This document shows, one piece after another, positions 34,582-43,177 of a stretch of 61,774 nucleotides of DNA; positions within the stretch are counted from its first letter, which is position 1, and each line of letters starts with the position of its first letter. This stretch comes from a virus. The notes under the pieces were generated by a model that saw only the letters and a list, made by a program, of their open reading frames with translations, did not search any database and was not told the origin of the DNA. The stretch is taken from positions 1-61,774 of IMG/VR virus record IMGVR_UViG_3300046530_000117; one strand, given 5' to 3'. Position numbers and translations under genes: made by a program.

Positions 34582-34826
34582 TCGACTTGTTCGAGAACAT
34601 CATCGACTACGGCATGATCAAGATCATGTACGTGGAGTTTCAAGGCGAAAGCGATATCCCGATGCGACAGGTCGTCTGCGTTGGAAGTTGCTTCCGGAGA
34701 GACCTGGAACTTCAGAAGTCCCCCGGTAACATAGTCTTCGAAATCGCTACTATGGACCGAGCTATGGCTTTGCTGATAGTGTACGACGCAGAGGCGGAAG
34801 AACTCGTCTACCCGCCCGCAGGCTAA
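34578..34826 (+). CDS. Small uncharacterised protein after the tip gene
   Basis: This 82-residue protein overlaps the J-like stop (ATGA) and has no recognised domain. It has an acidic front, and the palindrome at 34683-34695 is read here as GSCFR, in a different frame from the usual Glu-Val-x-Ser. Function unknown; coupling suggests a tail role. Confidence 0.6.
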   Translation: MIDLFENIIDYGMIKIMYVEFQGESDIPMRQVVCVGSCFRRDLELQKSPGNIVFEIATMDRAMALLIVYDAEAEELVYPPAG

Positions 34827-34837
34827 AGGAAAGACAA

Positions 34838-35143
34838 ATGGCTAAACCTACTCCCGCCGATCTGTTGGCTCAGGCTCGGCAACTGACCGCTGCGCTGAAG
34901 GACTATGCGCCCGAAGACTTGGTCGCCGAAGGCATGGCGATCCTGAACGGCGAAGACTTCCAGGGTTACGTCGTTTCTTTGGAGGCGATCTGTAAGGTTC
35001 TCCCGGAGGACAACCGGTTCAAGGGGGTCTTCAACAACCTCGCCACGTCGGTCCGCGCCGCGAACGCCCTGGTCAATCAGGAAAAGATGACGGCGGCTGT
35101 GGCGGCTGCGCAGGCCGCGAACGCGGCCGAGAACAAAAAGTAA
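34838..35143 (+). CDS. Small helical protein before the fibre gene
   Basis: This 101-residue protein is Ala-rich and almost entirely helical (TPADLLAQARQLTAALKDYA, LVNQEKMTAAVAAAQAANAA). GGAAA stands close to ATG 34838. It may be a fibre chaperone or adaptor, judged by place only. Confidence 0.65.
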   Translation: MAKPTPADLLAQARQLTAALKDYAPEDLVAEGMAILNGEDFQGYVVSLEAICKVLPEDNRFKGVFNNLATSVRAANALVNQEKMTAAVAAAQAANAAENKK

Positions 35144-35176
35144 GCCGACCCATTATCGACCGAAGGGGAGCCACAC

Positions 35177-38100
35177 GTGGCCGAAGAAGTTCCTATCTCC
35201 AACGACGAGTGGGTCGTTCTCATGGAGGCCGCCGAGTCGATCGTCGATCCGGCTGCAAGGATTGCCGCCATGCAGGCGGCAACAAACGACTGGAACGGCG
35301 GTTCGATGTCGAACGCCCTGCTGGCGAAGGAGGTCTCTGCAAATCAGAACCTCCAGGCTACGCGGGACAACGACATCAGCCGGTGGGCTCTCGGGACGGC
35401 CACTGAGGTCATCACCGATCCCGCCGGGCAACCGTCACCCGGCTATTACCCGATCCGGATTACGCGGAGCGGGTCGATCGTGTGGTTCCCCTCCATCGCC
35501 AAGTTGCAAAGCGATATCGCCAAGGGGGATCGTGGCGCGGAGGGCGCGAGCGCCGGAGAGATTTTCGTCAAGGCTGGCGGCAACGCGGCCTCCGATCCCG
35601 GTAACGGCAAGATCAAATGGAACGCCGGGGTCACGGAACTCTACATCGACAACTTGAACGTCGGCGGAAACGACGTGACGGCGTGGATCGATGCGTTCAG
35701 CGCGCAGCCGACCGCCGTGAAACTCCAGCTTACGATTCGTGAAATTGATACCGACAAGGTCGGTACGGTCAACGTGACCGGCGACGTCACGAACGCCGCG
35801 AGCTTCCGGACGGTCCCGGTCACCGTGGTCGGGGAATTTCCTTCGTTCTCGACTAACGCTCGGATCGCCGTAGTTACGACCTTCACTTCGGCCATGATGA
35901 CGGAAGTTACTTCCGCAACAGCGCTCGCCGTGGACAAGGCCGGGCTGGCGAATACCGCCGCCACGAACGCGGATGATGCGACCGCCGACGCCATCGCCGC
36001 CACGAACGCCGCTCTGGAGGCCAGGGACAGCGCCGTGTTCAAGGCGGTCTACGCCACGCGCGACGCGCCAGACGGACTTTACGGTGACTTGGCGCATCCG
36101 GCCTCGACGTTCGGGATCGTCTACGATGACGCTACCCCGGCGTACAACGGAACATACATGAAGACCGGTGCACCCGGCGCGGGCGGCTGGAACAAGCTCG
36201 ATACGTCGGGCGGCCTGAACTTCCAGCAGCTCCCTATCGAGACCGGTTACGTTCTGGCCCTGGTCGATAACGTCGGCCGGGCGGCCATGATGATCACGGC
36301 TGACGGTTCCGTCACCTGGGTCAAACTGGTCGATCAGTCGATCAAGACCGCCGCGCTTAAAGACCTCGCCGTCACCCGCGTAAAGCTGGCGGATGGCGTT
36401 GTCGATCTCTCCAAGCTCGACACTTCGGTCAGCGGTTTGATCCCGCAGGCCATGGACCCATCGAGCAATGGTGGCTTTGTCTGGGCGCTGATCGACGCCA
36501 ATGGCCGCTACGCCATCGCAGTCAAGGACGACGGCAGCGTCTACATGCCGAAATTCGTCTTCCCGGACGGATCGGTCACGCGGGCGAAGCTGGACCAAAC
36601 GAACGTTGCGCCGTTTGTCCCCCAGTACATGAACCCGGCGGACACGGGTTTCGTCTGGGCTCTGGCCGACGCGGGTGGCCGCTACGTCATGGCCGTCACG
36701 GCGGACGGTTCCATCGTCATGCCGAAGTTCTCCCTTCCGGCGGGTTCGGTCACCAAGGACAAGTTGGACCAAACGAACATCGCGCCCTTCATCGCGCAGT
36801 ACCTAGACCCGGCCGTCTCTGGTTTCGTCTGGGCGCTCTCCGATCCCAACGGTCGGTACGCCATTGCCGTGAAGCAAGACGGGACTTTCATCGCGCCGAA
36901 ACTGTTGATTGCCAACGGTACCATAACGGACGCCATGCTCTCGGTCGCCACGGCGGCCAAGTTGCCGCAAACCTTGTCGGCCGAGTCGGGCTACATCTAC
37001 GCGGTTGTTGACGCCACCGGGCGTATCGGATTCGGCATCAAGATTGACGGTACTGTCGTTGGCAAGATTGCCAACGCCCTGACCGATGGGTCGGTCACGA
37101 CGATCAAGATGGCGGACGGGGCGGTCACCGAAACCAAACTTGAGAAGTCACTTCAGCGGCTCGCGGTTCCGCACGTCACCGATCGTGTCCCTGTCATGCC
37201 CGACGCGTGGCGGGCAACGCTGATCGATTTGGCGGTCCGCACTTCGATTGACGGTAGCTTCTGGGAAGACCTGCCGCACTCGCTTACCCGCAACATTCGG
37301 GGCGTGAACGGATCGGGGACCAGTCTTCAGTTCCGCCGCAGCGAAGGCCTGCCGATGCGGGGCAAGCGATACATCAACACGTTCGCCCCCGGCGCTCTGG
37401 TATCCTCCAGAGAGCGCGGAACCCTAGTCGCGGGCAGTACCTACCCTCCGGCCCCGTCTAGCCCGCTCCTAGGCGACTATTACGCCTTCCGGGACACGAA
37501 CGGAGCTACCCTCGGCTCGGATACGTTCATCGTTGGCGATCTGAGCGTCTACGACGGATCGGGTTGGACCAAACAGGCGGCTCCTGCGCCGAACAGCGGC
37601 GGCTATGGCGGACGTCAACCGGGCGACTGGTGGGCGGTCACTGGAGCCGGGACGTTTGACGGCGTGACCTACGCCATCGGAGACCGCATCGTCTACGTCG
37701 GCGGTCAGGCGGGCGGCGGTCCGGTCTACGCGCGATGGGTCAAAGGCGACTATACACAACGCGGCGAGCTGTTCTACCGGGGTGAGATCGACGCGGCGGC
37801 AGGCGGGAGCCTGCCTGCGTCACCGCTCGACGGTGATGTATACCAAGCCTCGACGGCCGGGACGATCGGCGGGGTCACGCTCGCAATCGGCGACTACCTT
37901 GTCCGCGAAGCTGGCGTCTGGGGTACCGTCCCGACCGAGCCGATCAAGACCGTGGCGTCCGGCGCGTTCATCTCCCTGGCCTGTCGCTGGTCCTCGGCCG
38001 AATGGCAGGTCCGGCGCACGGACAAGTCGGCCACGCGGGCCGCTGTATCGCTGAAGAGCCGTCGTCAGTCGGCCCCGAAAATGAGCCGGTACGACGTCGT

Positions 38101-38920
38101 GGTCTGGGGCGACAGTATGCCGGGGGCGGGCAACTTCGGCCCGTACCTCGCGACCAAGCTCAATCGCACCGTCGCGGTCAACAGCTACGGCGGCGGCGTG
38201 GACGTCGATGTCCTGTCCATGATGCAGTACGAGATCGCCCGCCTAGGCGATCGGTACGCAGCGTCCGTACACCTGTCTTGGTCCACGCAGAACAACACCC
38301 CCGAATCCCCGGCGGGCATCAACGCGGCTCAAGCCCGCGAGACTAAGCTTCGTCAGCAAGAGCTTATCGGCGCTCGTGACGGCCGGATTCTCTGGCTCTC
38401 GGTCCTCGGCACGCGCAACATGACGTGGAACGGAACCCGCTTGGTGGCCGACCAATTGGAGTTGGCCTTCGGCGGAACCGGCGCGCTGGTCGAGCATGAA
38501 GATTGGCTGAACAAGGCGTTCCCCGGTCAGTGGATTTCGCCGCGCCTGATCCTGCTCGCGGCGGCTGTTGGCCGCACTACACCCGATCCGCAGTTCCCCG
38601 GCAAAACCGAGGAGTGGGTTGCCGCGAATTACGGGATCGTCCCCTACAGCTTCTATGGCGGCGCTGGCCTTCCCGTCCCGGCCGCCTCGCTGAACTACGT
38701 GGGAACCTACTCAACGGCGGGCCTGCCCTCCGGAGGCTCCGCGAACGACTACTACATCCGCACCGGAGGCGCGGTGACGGGCCAACGGATCGGGGACCTG
38801 ATCATCAACGTGGCTGGTGTTTGGACCGAGTATGTTCAAGATACCGTCCACCTGGGTAACGCCGGGGGTGATCCGCTGACCACGGGCGTCGCCGCCAAAA
38901 TCGAAGCCATGTTCTACTAG
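35177..38920 (+). CDS. Tail fibre with tandem repeats and C-terminal SGNH-esterase-like domain
   Basis: This 1247-residue protein is the likely side or tip fibre. Residues about 357-640 hold five repeats of 58-75 residues with core GFVWALxDxxGRYxxAVxxDGS followed by K-x-D-Q-T; the middle three (from about 432, 491, 551) are nearly identical. Residues 970-1247 look like an SGNH hydrolase: VVVWGDSMPG near 973 has the nucleophile block and DTVHLG near 1224 the Asp-His pair. Such domains deacetylate surface glycans in other phages; activity here is inferred. The start is GTG 35177 with AAGGGGAG. Palindromes are at 35902 (TEVTSA) and 37143 (KSLQR). Confidence 0.85.
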   Translation: MAEEVPISNDEWVVLMEAAESIVDPAARIAAMQAATNDWNGGSMSNALLAKEVSANQNLQATRDNDISRWALGTATEVITDPAGQPSPGYYPIRITRSGSIVWFPSIAKLQSDIAKGDRGAEGASAGEIFVKAGGNAASDPGNGKIKWNAGVTELYIDNLNVGGNDVTAWIDAFSAQPTAVKLQLTIREIDTDKVGTVNVTGDVTNAASFRTVPVTVVGEFPSFSTNARIAVVTTFTSAMMTEVTSATALAVDKAGLANTAATNADDATADAIAATNAALEARDSAVFKAVYATRDAPDGLYGDLAHPASTFGIVYDDATPAYNGTYMKTGAPGAGGWNKLDTSGGLNFQQLPIETGYVLALVDNVGRAAMMITADGSVTWVKLVDQSIKTAALKDLAVTRVKLADGVVDLSKLDTSVSGLIPQAMDPSSNGGFVWALIDANGRYAIAVKDDGSVYMPKFVFPDGSVTRAKLDQTNVAPFVPQYMNPADTGFVWALADAGGRYVMAVTADGSIVMPKFSLPAGSVTKDKLDQTNIAPFIAQYLDPAVSGFVWALSDPNGRYAIAVKQDGTFIAPKLLIANGTITDAMLSVATAAKLPQTLSAESGYIYAVVDATGRIGFGIKIDGTVVGKIANALTDGSVTTIKMADGAVTETKLEKSLQRLAVPHVTDRVPVMPDAWRATLIDLAVRTSIDGSFWEDLPHSLTRNIRGVNGSGTSLQFRRSEGLPMRGKRYINTFAPGALVSSRERGTLVAGSTYPPAPSSPLLGDYYAFRDTNGATLGSDTFIVGDLSVYDGSGWTKQAAPAPNSGGYGGRQPGDWWAVTGAGTFDGVTYAIGDRIVYVGGQAGGGPVYARWVKGDYTQRGELFYRGEIDAAAGGSLPASPLDGDVYQASTAGTIGGVTLAIGDYLVREAGVWGTVPTEPIKTVASGAFISLACRWSSAEWQVRRTDKSATRAAVSLKSRRQSAPKMSRYDVVVWGDSMPGAGNFGPYLATKLNRTVAVNSYGGGVDVDVLSMMQYEIARLGDRYAASVHLSWSTQNNTPESPAGINAAQARETKLRQQELIGARDGRILWLSVLGTRNMTWNGTRLVADQLELAFGGTGALVEHEDWLNKAFPGQWISPRLILLAAAVGRTTPDPQFPGKTEEWVAANYGIVPYSFYGGAGLPVPAASLNYVGTYSTAGLPSGGSANDYYIRTGGAVTGQRIGDLIINVAGVWTEYVQDTVHLGNAGGDPLTTGVAAKIEAMFY

Positions 38921-38929
38921 GAGACCCTC

Positions 38930-39817
38930 ATGGGCCAGAAAATCGTTCTCTCGGAATCCTTCACCGACCTCACACTTCCCGTCCTCTACGACGACGCCAT
39001 GCAGACGGCCGGGACCCTGATGCTGATCGACTTCGGTCACAGCAACGGCGCGTTTACCGGCGTGCCTACCAACGGCGCGCTTTTGCCGAACGTCGCGTGG
39101 AAGACCGCGAACGCACTGGTCGCTGGTGCGCCGGGTCAATCGGCGCTTTCCGCCTCGTTCCTGACCAATACCGTCTCGGGTGACGTCAACACTCCGATCA
39201 AGGAACGGACGCCCAAGAAGGGCCTGAACATCATCTACTCGCAGACGACCGACGTGTCGCAGGCCAACAACAAAATCCAAATGCCTGCGGCGATCTTCAA
39301 CTATCTCGTCGCGAACCTCTCTCACTCGTACTACCACTCCATCTGGCATCGGGTGACCCGAGCCGGTATCGCGGGCGCTCCGACCGGCGGCATCAGCAAC
39401 ATCGGCATCAATACCGGCAATACCTTGATGGCCATGCAATACAGCGCCAACAGCATCGGCGCGGGCATGGTTCCTTCGGGCGGCTCGGGCGTGTCGCTGG
39501 GTCAGGCCGCCACGCCGGGCTACAACACGGTCTCGAACCAGATTCTGCAACAGGCGGTTTCCGGGATCACGGGGAGCCTTACGGGCTGGACGAACGCCCA
39601 GTGCTTGGCCTACCTGTGGGGCAGCGGCGGGCCGTTCAACCAAACCCACATCGCCCACTCGGGTATGCTCTACCGCTACGTGCTGGAAGACCTCACGGTC
39701 TCGGGCCGAACCTACGCGCAGGCCAAGGCGGCCGATGACGCCCTGTGGACGGCGGCTTTCGCCAGCGGCGGGAAGTTCTTCGGCGACACCTATACCGACG
39801 TCACCGGCTATCCGTAG
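38930..39817 (+). CDS. Fibre-region virion protein, uncharacterised
   Basis: This 295-residue protein follows the fibre gene with GGAG before ATG 38930 and is closed by a strong terminator. It is Gly/Ser/Asn-rich and starts LSESFTDLTLPVLYDDAMQT, with later GGISNIGINTGNTLMAMQYS. The composition suits a structural or adhesin-tip protein. No palindrome falls inside it, one of the longer gaps in their spacing. Confidence 0.7.
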   Translation: MGQKIVLSESFTDLTLPVLYDDAMQTAGTLMLIDFGHSNGAFTGVPTNGALLPNVAWKTANALVAGAPGQSALSASFLTNTVSGDVNTPIKERTPKKGLNIIYSQTTDVSQANNKIQMPAAIFNYLVANLSHSYYHSIWHRVTRAGIAGAPTGGISNIGINTGNTLMAMQYSANSIGAGMVPSGGSGVSLGQAATPGYNTVSNQILQQAVSGITGSLTGWTNAQCLAYLWGSGGPFNQTHIAHSGMLYRYVLEDLTVSGRTYAQAKAADDALWTAAFASGGKFFGDTYTDVTGYP

Positions 39818-39844
39818 CCGATCCTGACCTCCAGATATCCCCTG

Positions 39845-39873
39845 AAGGGCGGTCAAGAGATTGGCCGCCCTTT
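39845..39873 (+). terminator. Terminator at the end of the tail operon
   Basis: AAGGGCGGTCAA 39845-39856 pairs with TTGGCCGCCCTT 39861-39872 (one G-U) around GAGA, followed by T and CC. A 12-bp stem with a tetraloop is strong, although the T-tract is short. Confidence 0.85.
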
Positions 39874-39892
39874 CCATTGCCTGGACCCTGAT

Positions 39893-39921
39893 TTGCTGTT
39901 TTCGCCTATCGGGTGTATTAA
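39893..39921 (+). promoter_or_regulatory. Promoter of the lysis cassette
   Basis: TTGCTG 39893-39898 and TATTAA 39916-39921 are separated by 17 bases, downstream of a terminator and upstream of the endolysin. A palindrome copy starts six bases after the -10 (39927-39939), covering the expected transcription start, which would suit repression. Confidence 0.6.
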
Positions 39922-39955
39922 GGTCCGGAAGTAACTTCCAAAAGGAACTGACCCC

Positions 39956-40942
39956 GTGGCGAAAGACGGCTTGAAGATCGCTCTTCCCTTTACTCTCGCC
40001 TACGAAGGCGATTTCTCAGATCACAAGGACGACCCCGGCGGCCCGACGATGAAGGGCGTGACCCAGAAGGTCTACGACGCCTATCGGATCGCCAAGCGTC
40101 TCGACCCCAGGTCGGTCAAGTTGATCACCAAGCCCGAGCTGCAAGAAATCTACGATCGCCAATACTATCAGGCGATCCAGGGCGACCGTCTTCCGCCGGG
40201 CCTGGACTTCGCCATGTTCGACTTCGCGGTCAACAGCGGCCCGGTCCAGGCGGCCAAGGAACTGCAACGGGTACTCGGCGTTGGCGTGGACGGCCACGTG
40301 GGCGATGAGACGATCGCCGCCGCCCTCCAGCGCGCTGACGAGGACGAGGAGCAGTTGATCATCGATCTCTGCGACCGGCGTCTGGAGTTCATGAAGAAGC
40401 TGAAGAACTGGAAGTCGTTCAAGACCGGTTGGACGCGGCGCGTCGTCGGCAACGAAGAAGGCGTCCAGGAGCGCGACAACGGCGTGGTAGACTATGCCGT
40501 CATGATCGCCCGCAAGGACTTGACCTTCCCGATCAAGAAGTCCGATCTGCCCGCCCCGATCGGCGCGCGGCCCGGCGAGGCTCCGTCCGCCAAGGCCCTG
40601 CCGTCCGAGACGGCGGTTCTCAAGACCAACGAGGGCAAGGGCGCTCTGGCGGCTCTCGGTTCGGCGGGTGGCGCGGTCGCCACCGTGGTCGGGGCCGTGG
40701 CCAACCAAGCGCAGCAGGTCGGCGACAAGGTCCAGGTGATCAGCGACGCCACGGGGAAAGTCGTCACAGGGGTCAAGACGGCTCAGCCGCTCTTGAACGC
40801 CACGACGCTGCTGTTGTTCATCGCCGTCCTGCTGCTCGTGCTCACGGGCCTCGGCGTCGCCTATTTCGTCCACGCCTTCACGCAGCGGCAACGCGAGAAG
40901 TACGCTGCTCCGACGGCCGGTCTCTCCACGACCGAGCCGTAG
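39956..40942 (+). CDS. Endolysin: GH108 lysozyme with PG-binding domain and C-terminal membrane segment
   Basis: This 328-residue protein opens with a glycoside hydrolase 108 domain (PFTLAYEGDFSDHKDDPGGP, catalytic Glu 17), then a PG_binding_3-like domain (about 95-175). A long Ala/Gly/Val linker leads to a clear transmembrane helix near 284-304 (TTLLLFIAVLLLVLTGLGVAYF) and a basic-then-polar tail. Most GH108 endolysins lack the C-terminal helix. No N-terminal signal is seen. The start is GTG 39956 with AAAGGA. It heads a six-gene lysis cassette. Confidence 0.9.
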   Translation: MAKDGLKIALPFTLAYEGDFSDHKDDPGGPTMKGVTQKVYDAYRIAKRLDPRSVKLITKPELQEIYDRQYYQAIQGDRLPPGLDFAMFDFAVNSGPVQAAKELQRVLGVGVDGHVGDETIAAALQRADEDEEQLIIDLCDRRLEFMKKLKNWKSFKTGWTRRVVGNEEGVQERDNGVVDYAVMIARKDLTFPIKKSDLPAPIGARPGEAPSAKALPSETAVLKTNEGKGALAALGSAGGAVATVVGAVANQAQQVGDKVQVISDATGKVVTGVKTAQPLLNATTLLLFIAVLLLVLTGLGVAYFVHAFTQRQREKYAAPTAGLSTTEP

Positions 40943-40954
40943 GAAGCAACTTCC

Positions 40955-41233
40955 ATGGATGGACTGGTCGGAGGGGCCGGGGCGGCACTTCTCAAGGAAG
41001 GGCTGCTCGGGGTGATCATCCTCTTGGAGGGTCTGGTGGTTTGGACCCTCTACAAGAGAAACGAAACACTGCAAACCCGGATCGAAGCGATCCAGGAAAA
41101 ACGAATCGAAGCCACGCTAGAAGACGTCAAGGACAATGCCCGCGTCATCGAAAGCAACACCACTTCGATGAACGGCGTCCGACAATCAATTGACGCATTG
41201 GCCATGGTGGTTCGTGAGCGGAGGCCGGACTGA
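40955..41233 (+). CDS. Single-membrane-span protein of the lysis cassette (possible holin/antiholin)
   Basis: This 92-residue protein has one N-terminal hydrophobic segment (LLKEGLLGVIILLEGLVVWTLY, about 12-33) and a charged coiled-coil tail (RIEAIQEKRIEATLEDVK). That fits a pinholin, antiholin or membrane adaptor. The palindrome GGAAGCAACTTCC (40942-40954) ends directly against ATG 40955, as at the polymerase gene, with GGAAG serving as ribosome site. Confidence 0.7.
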   Translation: MDGLVGGAGAALLKEGLLGVIILLEGLVVWTLYKRNETLQTRIEAIQEKRIEATLEDVKDNARVIESNTTSMNGVRQSIDALAMVVRERRPD

Positions 41234-41460
41234 TGCTCGGAAAACTCTGGAAGAACGTGTTCGGCAAAGTCGATCCCGTTGACGACATAGTTTCGGAAGT
41301 TATAGAAGCTCGGGCGGTCAAGGCTCGCGCTGAAGCCGAGAACCGGCAGGCCGCTTCGCGCGTGGAGGGCGCGGTAGGTCGGCTACTCGACGAATACCAA
41401 CGATTGCGCGCCGCCGAGGTTTCCCGCACTATGCGAGAACATCCGCCCGCGCATTATTGA
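41233..41460 (+). CDS. Small amphipathic protein of the lysis cassette
   Basis: This 75-residue protein is helical and charged (VIEARAVKARAEAENRQAAS, RLLDEYQRLRAAEVSRTM) without a membrane segment. It overlaps the previous stop by one base with GGAGG upstream. Role unknown; it may regulate the holin. Confidence 0.6.
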   Translation: MLGKLWKNVFGKVDPVDDIVSEVIEARAVKARAEAENRQAASRVEGAVGRLLDEYQRLRAAEVSRTMREHPPAHY

Positions 41461-41472
41461 GGGGAGACCTCC

Positions 41473-41946
41473 ATGAATCGCCTGACTAAGCGAAAGTTCT
41501 TCCTGTTCTGCGTCGCCGTCGCGGCTATCTATTTGGTCGCCGCCAACACGGTTCCCTCGAATGTCCTCGTCCAGGTGCTCAATGGCCTGTTCATCGGCTT
41601 CTCCGTGGCCGTGACGGTCGTGTTCGCGCCGCTGTTCTGGCGAGCGCTGCGGGAGCCGGAGTTCGACGACATCTCGCAGCTCACGATCGGCATGGGCCTG
41701 ATGTGGGTGTCCATCTGGATATCGCGCGCCCTGAACGCCTATGGTCAGACCAAAGGCTTCGCGTCGGTCATCAACTCCCCCGTGGTCGGCTTCAGCGCCT
41801 ACCTGGGCGTTGTGGGCCTCATGCTGCACATCACCGCGCCGGGCATGGTCCGCGACCGGTGGGTCTACAACCGGCGCATCGTCTACGCGGCGGTCGCGGG
41901 TGGATTTCTGATCGCCGCCGCCGTCATCTGGATACAAGGGACCTGA
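41473..41946 (+). CDS. Four-span membrane protein, candidate holin
   Basis: This 157-residue protein has four hydrophobic segments near 10-28, 34-55, 68-86 (with flanks to 110) and 128-154, and a basic N-terminus. Place between endolysin and spanins suggests a holin, though it is longer than most. GGGGAG precedes ATG 41473. Confidence 0.65.
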   Translation: MNRLTKRKFFLFCVAVAAIYLVAANTVPSNVLVQVLNGLFIGFSVAVTVVFAPLFWRALREPEFDDISQLTIGMGLMWVSIWISRALNAYGQTKGFASVINSPVVGFSAYLGVVGLMLHITAPGMVRDRWVYNRRIVYAAVAGGFLIAAAVIWIQGT

Positions 41947-41947
41947 C

Positions 41948-42352
41948 ATGCTCAAGACGTGGACTGAAGCGCAGTGGAAGGGCCTCGCGTTGATCGTGGG
42001 GTCCTTCGTCATTCTGCTGATCGTGATCGGCGGCTGGTGGGTTCTCAGCGAGCCCGGTCGCCAGAAGGCCAAAGCCGCCGAGGCGCGCGGTACGGCCATT
42101 GTCGCCAAGGGGGATAGCGCGGCTTCGGCCGCCGCAGCAGGGGCCGTCGCCGACTTCGGTGATCGCCAGACCGACCGCAATCAACTGGACCAGGAGAACA
42201 GCCGTGACATTCAAAATCAGCCGGGCGCTCATGACGCTATCGCTACTGGCGTGCATGACGCCGGTATTCGCAGCCTGTGCAAGCGGGCCGCGTATCGTGA
42301 CGATCCCCAGTGCGTTCGACTGCGGAAGCCGGGTCCCGCCGCAGCTCCGTAA
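41948..42352 (+). CDS. Inner-membrane spanin (Rz-like)
   Basis: This 134-residue protein has an N-terminal membrane anchor (GLALIVGSFVILLIVIGGWWV, about 12-32), a periplasmic Ala/Lys helix (QKAKAAEARGTAIVAKGDSA) and a soluble end with two Cys. The o-spanin gene starts inside it in another frame, the classic Rz/Rz1 nested layout. Confidence 0.82.
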   Translation: MLKTWTEAQWKGLALIVGSFVILLIVIGGWWVLSEPGRQKAKAAEARGTAIVAKGDSAASAAAAGAVADFGDRQTDRNQLDQENSRDIQNQPGAHDAIATGVHDAGIRSLCKRAAYRDDPQCVRLRKPGPAAAP

Positions 42353-42560
42353 GCGCGTTGAGGGTCCGCCAATGCCCGTGGCCGGGGAGGAAGGCGAGTG
42401 GGTCGAGTTCGGCGACAAGGCGATCGGCAAGCTCGACCAAGCCAACGACAGCAAAGAGACCGTGCTGTGGATTTACGACCGCTGCGAGGCCGAGAAACAG
42501 AAGGCCGTCGAAGCGCTCCAGCCAAGGTCGATCTGGGATCGCCTTGCTTTCTGGCGCTAG
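42204..42560 (+). CDS. Outer-membrane lipoprotein spanin (Rz1-like), nested in Rz
   Basis: This 118-residue protein begins at GTG 42204 with AGGAGA seven bases upstream. It has a signal peptide and lipobox-like end (LMTLSLLACMTPVFAAC, lipid-attached Cys about residue 24), and a Pro-containing mature part. It starts 149 bases before the Rz stop and runs 208 bases past it. Together with the 41948 product it should disrupt the outer membrane at lysis. A palindrome relative follows at 42562. Confidence 0.82.
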   Translation: MTFKISRALMTLSLLACMTPVFAACASGPRIVTIPSAFDCGSRVPPQLRKRVEGPPMPVAGEEGEWVEFGDKAIGKLDQANDSKETVLWIYDRCEAEKQKAVEALQPRSIWDRLAFWR

Positions 42561-42620
42561 GCGAAGTAGCTTCGGACCCGCCTGTCTTTCCGTTCAGGCG
42601 TTAGTTCCTGCAAACTTGAA

Positions 42621-42651
42621 CCCCCGGCCCGCAAGAGCCGGGGGTTTCTTT
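42621..42651. terminator. Bidirectional terminator between lysis and leftward operons
   Basis: CCCCCGGC 42621-42628 pairs with GCCGGGGG 42637-42644; the plus strand then reads TTTCTTT and the minus strand GGGGGTTCAAGTTT. The stop of the minus-strand gene (42650-42652) overlaps the plus-strand T-tract, so the convergent operons share it. Confidence 0.88.
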
Positions 42652-42859
42652 ATCGGCTCCTGCCGCAGTCCAGGGGCTCCGGGTCGTCCCAGTCTCGGGC
42701 TAGGCCGCATCGGCAGATCAGTTGGTCGCCGCTCCTGTAGGCCTGACACCGTCCGCCGAGGCTCTCAGATGCCCCAGGACGGCCGGAACGCTGTCTCTGG
42801 GCTACTAGGTCCCCCAGATGATCTAAAGCCTCTCTGAGCGTTTTCTGGGGGGCAGTCAT
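42650..42859 (-). CDS. Small zinc-ribbon-like protein
   Basis: This 69-residue protein has a Cys set in GGRCQAYRSGDQLICRCGLA and WDDPEPLDC, the pattern of a widespread small phage protein of unknown role. The palindrome at 42861-42873 stands one base before ATG 42859 on this strand, so GGAAG of the site serves as the ribosome site. It is the last gene of the leftward early operon. Confidence 0.75.
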   Translation of the reverse strand: MTAPQKTLREALDHLGDLVAQRQRSGRPGASESLGGRCQAYRSGDQLICRCGLARDWDDPEPLDCGRSR

Positions 42860-42865
42860 CGGAAG

Positions 42866-43177
42866 TTACTTCCGGTAACGCATGGGGTCGAAGGCCCTGA
42901 CCAGTTTTTGCTCACTGTACTGCATCAACTCAGCGGTATCCCACAGGTCAAATCCTTCAAAGGGTCGGCCTATGAGTTGAGACATGACGGAAGGACCGCC
43001 ATTGATCCGCATGTCCCGGCCCGTGAGAGGGCAGGCCCGAGGAAGCGGCTCGTTGGTATCCTGGGTTCGTTCACACCGCTTGCAGTACATCTGATCGCTG
43101 CACTGAACAGCCATACAGTGGACGTCGTGAGCCGGGATGCGCCCACGTTCCTCGAACCCCGGATGGACCGCGCTCAC
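42866..43177 (-). CDS. Uncharacterised Cys-rich protein
   Basis: This is about 103 residues from GTG 43177, whose GTGA overlaps the preceding stop; ATG 43189 is an alternative adding four residues. Cys spacing in CMAVQCSDQMYCKRCERTQD suggests a zinc-binding fold. The stop codon TAA is inside the palindrome (42861-42873). The reading frame continues further upstream but overlaps the neighbour and is not used. Confidence 0.65.
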   Translation of the reverse strand: MSAVHPGFEERGRIPAHDVHCMAVQCSDQMYCKRCERTQDTNEPLPRACPLTGRDMRINGGPSVMSQLIGRPFEGFDLWDTAELMQYSEQKLVRAFDPMRYRK

